From the NCBI RefSeq assembly GCF_014649395.1, contig NZ_BMSY01000002.1:310001-374000 (forward strand): a stretch of 64,000 nucleotides of DNA. The letters run 5' to 3'. Source of the DNA: Streptomyces aureoverticillatus. GTDB taxonomy: Bacteria; Actinomycetota; Actinomycetes; Streptomycetales; Streptomycetaceae. The first letter of the stretch is position 1. Each line of letters begins with the position of its first letter. Made by a program: the position numbers and the translations under genes. The notes below the pieces were generated by a model, which was given only the letters and a program-made list of their open reading frames with translations, did no database searches and had not been told where the DNA came from. Positions 57,715-64,000 of this stretch are shown here, piece after piece.

Positions 57715-58674
57715 CTACCGTCGCAGCCCCTCACCGCTCAGGTCCATCGAAACTTTTCGATCGTTCTTTGAAGCTGAACCGAACGATGCAGCGGCGGCGG
57801 ACGGGACGTCGGCGGGTCCCTGCGGCTTCGGCCGGAGTTGGCCGAACACCGTCGCGCCGAACGCGATCGCCATGCCCGTCACCTGCACCGCCGTCAGCGC
57901 CTGACCGAGTGCCGCCCAGCCGATGACCGCCGCCGTCAGCGGCGAGAGCGGGCCGAGCAGGCTGGCCTGGGTGGCGCTGAGGCGGCCGATGCCGCGGAAC
58001 CACAGCCAGTACGCGAGAGCCGTCCCGGCCAGGGAGAGGTAGACGTAACCCGCGATGTTGCGCCCGTCGAGCGCGGGCGGGGCGCCCTCCACCAGGAACG
58101 CGACGGGCGCGATGAGCAGGCCGCCGACCGTGAGCTGCCAGGCCGTCAGCGCCAGCGGACCCACGCCCTCCGGGCGGCCCCACCGCTTGGTCAGCACCGT
58201 GCCCGTGGACATCGACGCCGTGGACCCCACGGCCGCGAGCAGGCCGACCGCGTCGAGCGCCCCGGTCGCCTTGAGGACGACCAGGCTGACGCCGAGCGCC
58301 GCGGCGGCGCCGGTGAGCAGGGTGCGCGGGCTCGGCCGGTCGGCGAGGAGCAGCGCCGAGAGCCCGGCGACGAAGAGCGGGCCGACCGAGCCGACGACCG
58401 CGGCCATGCCGCCGGGCAGGCGATAGGCGGACAGGAAGAGCAGCGGGAAGAAGGCGCCGATGTTCAGCGCCCCGAGGACCGCCGCTTTCCACCACCACTC
58501 CCCTCTCGGCAGCCGTCTGGCGAGCAGGAGCAGCAGCAGCCCGGCGGGCAGGGCCCGCATCAGGCCCGTGAACAGCGGGCGGTCGGCGGGCAGGAACTCG
58601 GTCGTGACGGCGTAGGTGGAGCCCCAGGTCAGGGGGGCGTAGGCGGTGAGCAGGATCGCGGTGGAGCGCTTCAT
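57715..58674 (-). CDS. EamA-family transporter 2 (DMT superfamily)
   Basis: A 319-residue, ten-helix transporter with the motif LTWGSTYAVTTEFLPADRPLFTGLMRALPAGLL at the first repeat (read in overlapping parts) and an NIAGYVYLSLAGTALAYWLWFRGI segment in the second. It is a RhaT/YdcZ-like DMT exporter. The ATG at 58674 follows GGGGGAC. It is divergent from the MarR gene across 143 bp that contain an operator-like palindrome. The hydrophilic tail ends near DLSGEGLRR. Confidence 0.91.
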   Translation of the reverse strand: MKRSTAILLTAYAPLTWGSTYAVTTEFLPADRPLFTGLMRALPAGLLLLLLARRLPRGEWWWKAAVLGALNIGAFFPLLFLSAYRLPGGMAAVVGSVGPLFVAGLSALLLADRPSPRTLLTGAAAALGVSLVVLKATGALDAVGLLAAVGSTASMSTGTVLTKRWGRPEGVGPLALTAWQLTVGGLLIAPVAFLVEGAPPALDGRNIAGYVYLSLAGTALAYWLWFRGIGRLSATQASLLGPLSPLTAAVIGWAALGQALTAVQVTGMAIAFGATVFGQLRPKPQGPADVPSAAAASFGSASKNDRKVSMDLSGEGLRR

Positions 58675-58737
58675 GACGTACGTCCCCCAAGAGGTCGCGA
58701 AGGCGGTTGCGGAGCCGGAGAGGCTGCGGAAGCTGAA

Positions 58738-58769
58738 CTGTAAATAGCTTAGCCCTAAGCTACTTACAG
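58738..58769. promoter_or_regulatory. 15-bp imperfect palindrome, likely MarR operator
   Basis: CTGTAAATAGCTTAG (58738-58752) and CTAAGCTACTTACAG (58755-58769) are complementary with one mismatch around a 2-bp centre. It lies between the EamA 2 and MarR genes, upstream of the MarR promoter at 58783, a typical place for autoregulation. Confidence 0.7.
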
Positions 58770-58782
58770 TCAACCTACTTAC

Positions 58783-58811
58783 TTGCAAGCATCCAATGTC
58801 CGCTGGATAAT
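58783..58811 (+). promoter_or_regulatory. Promoter of the MarR gene giving a leaderless transcript
   Basis: TTGCAA (58783-58788) and GATAAT (58806-58811) are spaced exactly 17 bp. The -10 ends 6 bp before the ATG at 58818, so transcription should start at or next to the A of ATG. The six bases between are TCCCCC, with no ribosome site, supporting leaderless translation. Confidence 0.65.
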
Positions 58812-58817
58812 TCCCCC

Positions 58818-59366
58818 ATGAACGCCACCACCCCGGACACCGACACCGACACCGAGGCCGTCACCGACGCCGTCGACGCGATCATCGAGCAGTGGGCCGT
58901 GGTCCGGCCCGATCTGGAGACCACGCCCATGGAGGTCTTCGGCCGCGTCTACCGCGTCTCGCAGGCCGTTGCCGACCGTGTCGAGCAGGCGCACCGCCAA
59001 GTGGGCACCACGCGCGGGGAGTTCGACGTGCTCGCGACACTGCGGCGCACCGGCGAGCCGTACACGCTCTCGCCGCGTCGGCTCTCCTCGACGCTGATGC
59101 TGACGTCGGGCGGCATGACCGGGCGGCTCGACAAGCTGGAGCGGGCCGGGCTGCTCCGGCGCTCCCCCGACCCGAGCGACCGGCGGGCGCTTCAGGTGAC
59201 GCTGACGGAGAAGGGCCTGGAACTGGTCGACCGGGCGGTCGTGGCGGGCCTGGAGGCGCAGCGCACGGCGCTCACGGCCGCCGGTCTCGACGAGGCGGAG
59301 ACGGAGCAGCTCGCCGCGCTGCTGCGGAAGCTGCTGGCGGGCGCGCAGCCGGAGGGCGGGTCATGA
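58818..59366 (+). CDS. MarR-family transcriptional regulator
   Basis: A 182-residue MarR regulator. The winged helix core is at about 60-140: GEFDVLATLRRTGEPYTLSPRRLSSTLMLTSGGMTGRLDKLERAGLLRRSPDPSDRRALQVTLTEKG (shown in overlapping parts, with the characteristic DPSDRRAL wing). It probably senses a small effector and represses the divergent EamA 2 gene and itself. The ATG at 58818 lies at the predicted transcription start, so it would be translated leaderless. A 29-bp inverted repeat ends the gene. Confidence 0.92.
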   Translation: MNATTPDTDTDTEAVTDAVDAIIEQWAVVRPDLETTPMEVFGRVYRVSQAVADRVEQAHRQVGTTRGEFDVLATLRRTGEPYTLSPRRLSSTLMLTSGGMTGRLDKLERAGLLRRSPDPSDRRALQVTLTEKGLELVDRAVVAGLEAQRTALTAAGLDEAETEQLAALLRKLLAGAQPEGGS

Positions 59367-59378
59367 CGGCGTGAACGC

Positions 59379-59442
59379 GTCGAGGGCGCTCTTCGGCCGC
59401 GTACGCATGCGTGTGCGTACGCGGCCGAAGAGCGCCCTCGAC
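59379..59442. terminator. Very long perfect hairpin, 29-bp stem
   Basis: The 29-bp arms at 59379-59407 and 59414-59442 are fully complementary around the 6-nt loop TGCGTG (59408-59413). The first bases are GTCGAGGGCGCTCTTCGGCC. It lies between the 3' ends of the MarR gene and a small membrane protein gene and would stop both. Confidence 0.9.
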
Positions 59443-59480
59443 GGAAAGGTGTGGGGAGAGCTGGTGCCGAACCGGCGCCG

Positions 59481-59720
59481 TCAGCCCTGCTTCTGCTGCT
59501 TGCGGGACTTGTCGCCGACCATCACGAGGCCCGCGATGACCAGGAACAGCACGATGGGTGCGGCGACGTAGAGGCCGAGCGTCTCGACCACGCTCAGGCC
59601 GGGGCCCGGGTCGTCGCCGTCGTCGCGGGTGAGCGCGAGCGCGGGGGACGTCATGAGCAGCATCATCAGCGTCGTACCGGAAGCCAGGGCACCGGCGCGC
59701 AGGGCGTTCTTCTTGTCCAC
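59481..59720 (-). CDS. Small exported or membrane protein downstream of malQ
   Basis: A 79-residue protein with an N-terminal hydrophobic segment at about 9-28 (AGALASGTTLMMLLMTSPALA, likely a signal peptide or first helix) and a second helix near 48-67 (LGLYVAAPIVLFLVIAGLVM). A charged KSRKQQKQG tail follows. The GTG at 59720 is used; the ribosome site is weak. It follows malQ by 59 bp on the same strand. I do not recognise its family. Confidence 0.65.
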   Translation of the reverse strand: MDKKNALRAGALASGTTLMMLLMTSPALALTRDDGDDPGPGLSVVETLGLYVAAPIVLFLVIAGLVMVGDKSRKQQKQG

Positions 59721-59779
59721 GGTGCCAACGTAGCGAACCGCTCCGCGGGCCGCGCGCCCGGGGTGCCGTACGGGGCGTC

Positions 59780-61933
59780 TCACGGCGTGCGCGGCGGGTG
59801 CGGCCGCAGCGCGTCGAACACGGCGAGCAGGGCGTGCAGGCGCGGCGACGCGGCGAGATCCTCCAGGGTGACGGGGCGCCCCGCGGCGTCGGCGACGGGC
59901 AGCCGCCAGTTCGGGTACTGGTCCCAGGTGCCGGGGAGGTTCTGCGGGCGGCGGTCGCCGACGGTGTCGGGCAGCCAGACGCCGACCAGGCGGGCCGGGG
60001 TGGCGAGCAGGAACCGGTGCACGGCGCGGACCTCGTCCTCCTCGCGCCCGGCGCCGCCCGGCAGCAGGCCGAGCCGGGAGATCAGGGCGAGCCATTCGCG
60101 TACGTCGGCGGCGGCCTCGGCGCGTTCGGCGGCGAGCGGGCGGGTGAGCAGGCCGAGGTCGTGCCGGAGCCGGACGTAGGCGCCGGTCACGCGGGCGGCG
60201 GTGGACGGCAGGTCGTGGGTGGTGGCGGTGGCGAGGCAGTCGGCGCGCCACCGCTCCGGCGGCAGTGGCAGCCCGTCGCCGTCCCAGTCGCGCTCGAACC
60301 ACAGCACGGACGTGCCGAGCACCCCGTGCTCGCGCAGCGCCTCGCGGACGCCCGGTTCGACGGTGCCCAGGTCCTCGCCGATGACGAGGGCGCCCGCGCG
60401 GTGCGCCTCCAGCACGAGGACGGCGAGCATGGCCTCGGCGTCGTAACGTACGTACGTTCCGTCGACGGGGGTACGTCCGCTCGGCACCCACCACAGCCGG
60501 AAGAGCCCCATGACGTGGTCGACGCGCACGGCGCCCGCGTGCCGCAGCGTCGCGCGCAGCAGGGCGCGGAACGGGGCGTAGCCGGACTCGGCGAGCCGGT
60601 CGGGGCGCCACGGCGGCAGGCCCCAGTCCTGCCCGCGTTCGTTGAAGGCGTCCGGGGGCGCGCCCGCGGACATGCCCGTGGCGAAGTGGCGCTGCTGCGC
60701 CCAGGCGTCGGCGCCGTCCGGGTGGACGCCGACGGCGAGGTCGTGGATGAGGCCGACGGGCATCCCGGCGTCGCGGGCGGCCCGCTGGGCGGCGGCGAGT
60801 TGCTCGTCCGTGAGCCAGGCCAGGCGCTCGTGGAAGTCGACGCGGTCCATCAACTCGGTGCGGGCGCGGGCGGTTTCGGGGGACGCGGGGTCGCGCAGGG
60901 GTCTGGGCCAGGCGTGCCAGTCGGGTCCGTACCGCTCGGCGAGCGCGTACCAGGTGGCGTGGTCCTCCAGGGCCTCGCCGTGCTCGGCGAGGAAGTCGCT
61001 GTACGCGGCGCACCGGCCGGGACCGAGCGGCACGTCGCGGATCAGCTCCAGGGCGGCCGACTTGAGCTCCCACACGGCGTCCCGGTCGATGAGGCCGCCC
61101 TCGCGCAGGACGGTCCGGCGCAGTCCGGCGGCGCGCTCCAGGCAGACCCCCGCGCGGTCGCGGGCCTCGCCCCGGAGCCGGCCGAACTCCGGGACGTCCT
61201 CCACCCTCAGGTACACGGGGTCCGGGAAGCGGCGGGAGGAGGGGCGGTACGGGGACGGGTCGCCCGCGCCGTCCGGCGGCTTCGGCACCGCCGCGTGCAG
61301 CGGATTCACCTGGACGAAGCCGGCCCCCAGGGCCCGCCCCGACCAGGACGCGAGCTCCGCGAGGTCGCCGAGGTCGCCCATGCCCCAGGAGTGCCGGCTC
61401 AGCAGGGAGTAGAGCTGCACGAGGAACCCGTACGTACGGGGCGGCGGGGCGGGGGCGCGGCGCGGGGCGACGACGAGGTGGGCTTCGGCGGTGGTGCCGT
61501 CGGGGGCGGTGGCGCGCAGGCGGTGGACGCCGAGGGGGAGATCGGGGGGCGCCGGGTTGTTCGCGGCGCCGGTGGGATCCGCGGAGCCCGTGATGTCAGT
61601 GAGGTCGATGAGCGTTCCCTCTTGCTCGGTCTCCACGGTGACGCGGGTGCCGGGAGGGAGGGAAGTGAGGGCCGCCGGGGGCGCGGGCCCGGGGCCGTCG
61701 GGAGCGGTGCCGTCGTCCTTCCACAGGACCACGGTGGGCGGCAACAGGCGTTCCCGTAACGCCCGTTCGCGGGCCGCCACCGCGTCCCGCACCGCCTCGG
61801 GCGTGCTCGCGTCCACGTCGAGCGCGGCGAGGGCCGCGACGACCGCGGCCTCCGACGCCTGGACCGTGCGGTCCGGGGACGGGGAGTAGGAGGTGGCCAC
61901 GCCGTGCAGGGCGGCCAGCCGGGCCAGGGTCAC
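59780..61933 (-). CDS. malQ: 4-alpha-glucanotransferase
   Basis: A 717-residue amylomaltase of glycoside hydrolase family 77, which moves glucan chains in glycogen and maltodextrin metabolism. The family motifs are visible: RVDHVMGLFRLWW (nucleophile Asp), VIGEDLGTV (acid/base Glu) and TTHDLPST (stabilising Asp). The N-terminus has a domain of about 160 residues with a Pro/Ala-rich part. The GTG at 61933 directly abuts the TAG of the small upstream gene (TAG GTG), so the pair is translationally coupled. A small membrane protein gene follows. Confidence 0.94.
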   Translation of the reverse strand: MTLARLAALHGVATSYSPSPDRTVQASEAAVVAALAALDVDASTPEAVRDAVAARERALRERLLPPTVVLWKDDGTAPDGPGPAPPAALTSLPPGTRVTVETEQEGTLIDLTDITGSADPTGAANNPAPPDLPLGVHRLRATAPDGTTAEAHLVVAPRRAPAPPPRTYGFLVQLYSLLSRHSWGMGDLGDLAELASWSGRALGAGFVQVNPLHAAVPKPPDGAGDPSPYRPSSRRFPDPVYLRVEDVPEFGRLRGEARDRAGVCLERAAGLRRTVLREGGLIDRDAVWELKSAALELIRDVPLGPGRCAAYSDFLAEHGEALEDHATWYALAERYGPDWHAWPRPLRDPASPETARARTELMDRVDFHERLAWLTDEQLAAAQRAARDAGMPVGLIHDLAVGVHPDGADAWAQQRHFATGMSAGAPPDAFNERGQDWGLPPWRPDRLAESGYAPFRALLRATLRHAGAVRVDHVMGLFRLWWVPSGRTPVDGTYVRYDAEAMLAVLVLEAHRAGALVIGEDLGTVEPGVREALREHGVLGTSVLWFERDWDGDGLPLPPERWRADCLATATTHDLPSTAARVTGAYVRLRHDLGLLTRPLAAERAEAAADVREWLALISRLGLLPGGAGREEDEVRAVHRFLLATPARLVGVWLPDTVGDRRPQNLPGTWDQYPNWRLPVADAAGRPVTLEDLAASPRLHALLAVFDALRPHPPRTP

Positions 61934-62170
61934 CTAGACCCCCATGGGGTCCAGGCCCGAGGCAGTGCCCGTCGAGGTCGGCTCGCTGGTCAGCGGGGCG
62001 GCGTCCGTGAGGGGCGGTTCGCTGGTGAGGGGGGAGGCGTCGGCGAGCGGGGGCTCGCTGGTGAGGGGCGGCTCCAGGCAGCCGCAGGAGCAGGAGCCGT
62101 CGAGGCCGGAGTCGGGGTGCGAGACCTGTTTGGACAGGGCGGAGAGGAGGAGGTTCGCGGAGGCGGGCAT
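61934..62170 (-). CDS. 78-residue Cys-cluster protein with PLTSEP repeats, coupled to malQ
   Basis: A small protein with a strong AAGGAG ribosome site before the ATG at 62170. The first 24 residues are hydrophobic/neutral (MPASANLLLSALSKQVSHPD...), then GSCSCGCLE with three cysteines at 27, 29 and 31, then a Pro/Thr/Glu tail of two and a half 12-residue repeats (PLTSEPPLADAS, PLTSEPPLTDAA, PLTSEPTST). High third-position GC shows it is expressed protein. The stop TAG abuts the malQ GTG. I do not recognise the family. A metal-binding or RiPP-like role is possible, but no modifying enzyme is adjacent. Tentative. Confidence 0.65.
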   Translation of the reverse strand: MPASANLLLSALSKQVSHPDSGLDGSCSCGCLEPPLTSEPPLADASPLTSEPPLTDAAPLTSEPTSTGTASGLDPMGV

Positions 62171-62635
62171 GGTGCTCCTTGGTCGCGGGGGCCGCGGAGT
62201 GGTCGCGGACATCGGTTCCGAAGCCCTACCCACTGCGGTGGGGCGCATCCGTATACGGTCGGGGAACGTGGTGCTGGTCACATTCGGCCCGGCTGGGAGC
62301 TCCCCAAGCCCGCCCCTTCCCGAACCAGGGGGCTCCGCCCCCTGGACCCCCGATCGGCCTGAACGGCCTCGTCCTCAATCGCCGGACGGGCCATTTTCCC
62401 CGCCCGTGCTCAGTAGTCGGACGGGCTGACTACCCACCCGCCACCCTTTTCGCCCTTCGGGCGGAGGGGGCGGGGAAATGTAGCCTCTCCGGCGCTTGAG
62501 GAGCGGGGTCTGGGGGCGGAGCCCCAGGAAGGGCGGGCGGGTGGGAGAAACAGCCCCTCCGGCGTTTGAGGAGCGGGGGTCCGGGGGCGGAGCCCCCGTG
62601 GCGGTGACCCCGGGGACACACAAAAGCCCGGATCG
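62171..62635. other. Intergenic region filled by repeat copy 7
   Basis: These 465 bp hold no gene. About 62285-62605 is made of the dispersed repeat and its extra right-arm copies; the rest is promoter space for the small Cys-cluster gene. Confidence 0.6.
62285..62605. repeat. Dispersed palindromic repeat, copy 7 with extra arms
   Basis: A left arm (CCCGCCCCTTCCCGAACC, GGGGGCTCCGCCCCCTGGAC, CTCAATCGCCGGACGGGCC) is followed by two successive right-arm units around CCTCTCCGGCGCTTGAGGAG and CCCCTCCGGCGTTTGAGGAG. It appears to be a compound copy produced by tandem right-arm duplication. Confidence 0.8.
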
Positions 62636-63172
62636 CTAGGCAGAGATGCCGTCGATCCGGGCCATCGCGTCATCCGCGCCGAACGGCTGCAAGTACGGCA
62701 ACCAGCGCGGATCCCGGTGCCCGGTGCCGATGATGCGCCAGGCGAGCCCCGAGGGCGGGGCGGGTTTGTGGCGCAGGCGCCAGCCGAGCTCCATGAGGTG
62801 CCGGTCGGCCTTGACGTGGTTGCAGCGGCGGCAGGACGCCACCACGTTGTCCCAGACGTGCTGACCGCCGCGACTGCGCGGAATGACGTGGTCGACGCTG
62901 GTTGCGACGCCACCGCAGTACATGCACCGGCCGCCGTCGCGGGCGAAGAGCGCACGGCGGGTCAGTGGAACGGGCCCCCGGTAGGGGACCCGCACGAAGC
63001 GCTTGAGCCGGACCACGCTGGGTGCGGGGATGGTGCGGGTCGCGCTGTGCATGAAGGCGCCGGACTCCTCGAGGCAGAGTGCCTTGTTCTCGAGGACGAG
63101 GACGAGCGCGCGGCGGAGCGGTACGACGCCGAGGGGCTCGTACGACGCGTTGAGGACCAGGACATGCGGCAC
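62636..63172 (-). CDS. HNH endonuclease
   Basis: A 178-residue HNH nuclease of the McrA-like/streptomycete type. The core is CMYCGG, DHVIPRSRGGQHVWDNVVASCRRCNHVKADR: two C-x2-C pairs with the DH and N..H of the HNH fold (read in overlapping parts). It ends with a helical region. The GTG at 63172 has the strong AAGGAGG upstream. The function is unknown, possibly in DNA metabolism or defence; these genes occur widely in actinobacteria without a partner. It lies next to the repeat and is divergent from the MscS gene. Confidence 0.91.
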   Translation of the reverse strand: MPHVLVLNASYEPLGVVPLRRALVLVLENKALCLEESGAFMHSATRTIPAPSVVRLKRFVRVPYRGPVPLTRRALFARDGGRCMYCGGVATSVDHVIPRSRGGQHVWDNVVASCRRCNHVKADRHLMELGWRLRHKPAPPSGLAWRIIGTGHRDPRWLPYLQPFGADDAMARIDGISA

Positions 63173-63450
63173 GGATGCCTCCTTGTACGCCGGCGGCGCG
63201 TGGCTCGCGCCGGGACGATCTGTAGCCAGTCTCCCCTCATGCCTGGTCGTAGCGCCACCATGTGCCGGTAACGGCCCTGAAGTGTTTTCGACCACACCCT
63301 GGGCGCAGGCACGTTTCGCCTCCGTTCCGGGCCTGGTGAGCACCGTCTCTCCTTCGAACATGACAACGATCCGCACACAATGCCCCGTTAGTGTGGTGAG
63401 TCTGCCCGGTGCATCTCCTGGGCAGGCCGCTATGCCTGGAGGTACCAGCC

Positions 63451-64000
63451 GTGTTCCTGTCCGTCCTGTCGGCCGCCGGAACGGACCCGGACCCGACACC
63501 GACGCCGACGCGCAAACCCGTCACGCTCGACGACGCCCAGGAGAGCGCCACCAACGCCGCGAGCTGGGTGGAGGAGAACTGGTCGACCTGGCTCACCAAC
63601 GGCCTGCGCATCCTGCTGATCGTCGTGATCGCGATGGTCCTGCGCGTGATCGTGCGGCGCGCCATCACCAAGCTGATAGAGCGCATGAACCGCACGGCGT
63701 CGGCCGTCGACGGCACCGCGCTCGGCGGCCTCCTGGTCAACGTGGAGCGGCGGCGGCAGCGTTCGCAGGCCATCGGCTCGGTGCTGCGGTCGGTGGCGTC
63801 GTTCCTCATCCTCGCCACGGCCGCGCTGATGATCCTCGGTACGTTCCAGATCAATCTGGCGCCGCTGCTCGCCTCGGCGGGTGTCGCGGGCGTCGCGATC
63901 GGTTTCGGTGCCCGCAACCTCGTCACGGACTTTCTCTCCGGCGTCTTCATGATCCTTGAGGACCAGTACGGGGTCGGTGACTCCATCGACGCCGGGGTGG
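63451..64000 (+). CDS. MscS-family mechanosensitive channel, truncated by the window end
   Basis: The first 183 residues of a small-conductance mechanosensitive channel. The GTG at 63451 has GGAGG at 63438-63442. After a short Pro/Thr tail, helices are at about 48-66 and 112-130. The pore-lining TM3 region follows with GVAGVAIGFGARNLVTDFLSGVFMILED, the MscS signature (in overlapping parts), and QYGVGDSID starts the cytoplasmic beta domain. It releases osmolytes on hypo-osmotic shock. The rest lies outside the window. Confidence 0.93.
   Translation, partial: MFLSVLSAAGTDPDPTPTPTRKPVTLDDAQESATNAASWVEENWSTWLTNGLRILLIVVIAMVLRVIVRRAITKLIERMNRTASAVDGTALGGLLVNVERRRQRSQAIGSVLRSVASFLILATAALMILGTFQINLAPLLASAGVAGVAIGFGARNLVTDFLSGVFMILEDQYGVGDSIDAGV

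Noticed and set aside
63173..63499. Longer start for the HNH nuclease
   Set aside because: The extra residues are unlike the family and overlap the region upstream of the MscS gene; AAGGAGG supports the GTG at 63172.

Overview
The window is a gene-dense, very GC-rich actinobacterial chromosome segment, almost certainly from a Streptomyces. The evidence is near-universal G/C in third codon positions, frequent GTG starts with GGAGG-type ribosome sites, a streptogrisin-type protease, a mycothiol-system protein, and short palindromic intergenic repeats of a kind I recognise from streptomycete genomes. The gene content (tig, rpiB, sodF, pepN, asd, malQ) recalls the core chromosome around tig of S. 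coelicolor; that is from memory and was not checked. I annotate 50 protein genes (the last cut by the window edge) and two tRNAs. I see no prophage, insertion sequence, CRISPR array or rRNA.

Layout. 0-14 kb: trigger factor, tRNA-Pro and tRNA-Gly, a membrane Ser/Thr kinase with a PQQ propeller, an acyltransferase, a MacB/FtsX-like ABC exporter, a PP2C phosphatase, an Eis-like acetyltransferase and a Nei glycosylase. 14-24 kb: ribose-5-phosphate isomerase B, three paralogous amino-acid permeases, an FAD oxidoreductase, BioY, superoxide dismutase (with a site fitting the nickel regulator Nur) and a mycothiol-type DsbA-fold reductase. 24-41 kb: an aminopeptidase N, three secreted peptidases (streptogrisin-like, S8, M28), a secreted serine hydrolase, a Tat-exported phosphoesterase and a small VOC/PPOX/CGNR locus. 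41-55 kb: an ECF sigma factor with a coupled membrane protein, asd, a small secreted protein, an MFS/LysR pair, a five-gene ABC importer plus flavin monooxygenase operon, and a second aminopeptidase N. 55-64 kb: LysR, two EamA exporters with a divergent leaderless MarR gene, malQ flanked by two small genes, an HNH nuclease and the start of an MscS channel.

How it fits together. A recurring theme is protein breakdown and reuse: secreted endopeptidases and aminopeptidases, two cytoplasmic aminopeptidases N and three amino-acid permeases lie within about 40 kb, although they are not one operon. Several transporter loci have an adjacent regulator that probably controls them (MFS/LysR, EamA/MarR, EamA/LysR).

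The strongest non-coding signal is a dispersed palindromic repeat present about seven times, once fused in frame to the end of an ABC permease gene. Others are tandem 22-, 23- and 28-bp repeats, a four-copy GGTTAG operator, and a 78-residue Cys-cluster protein abutting malQ. I found no single system I would call clearly new; the best leads are ranked in the findings.
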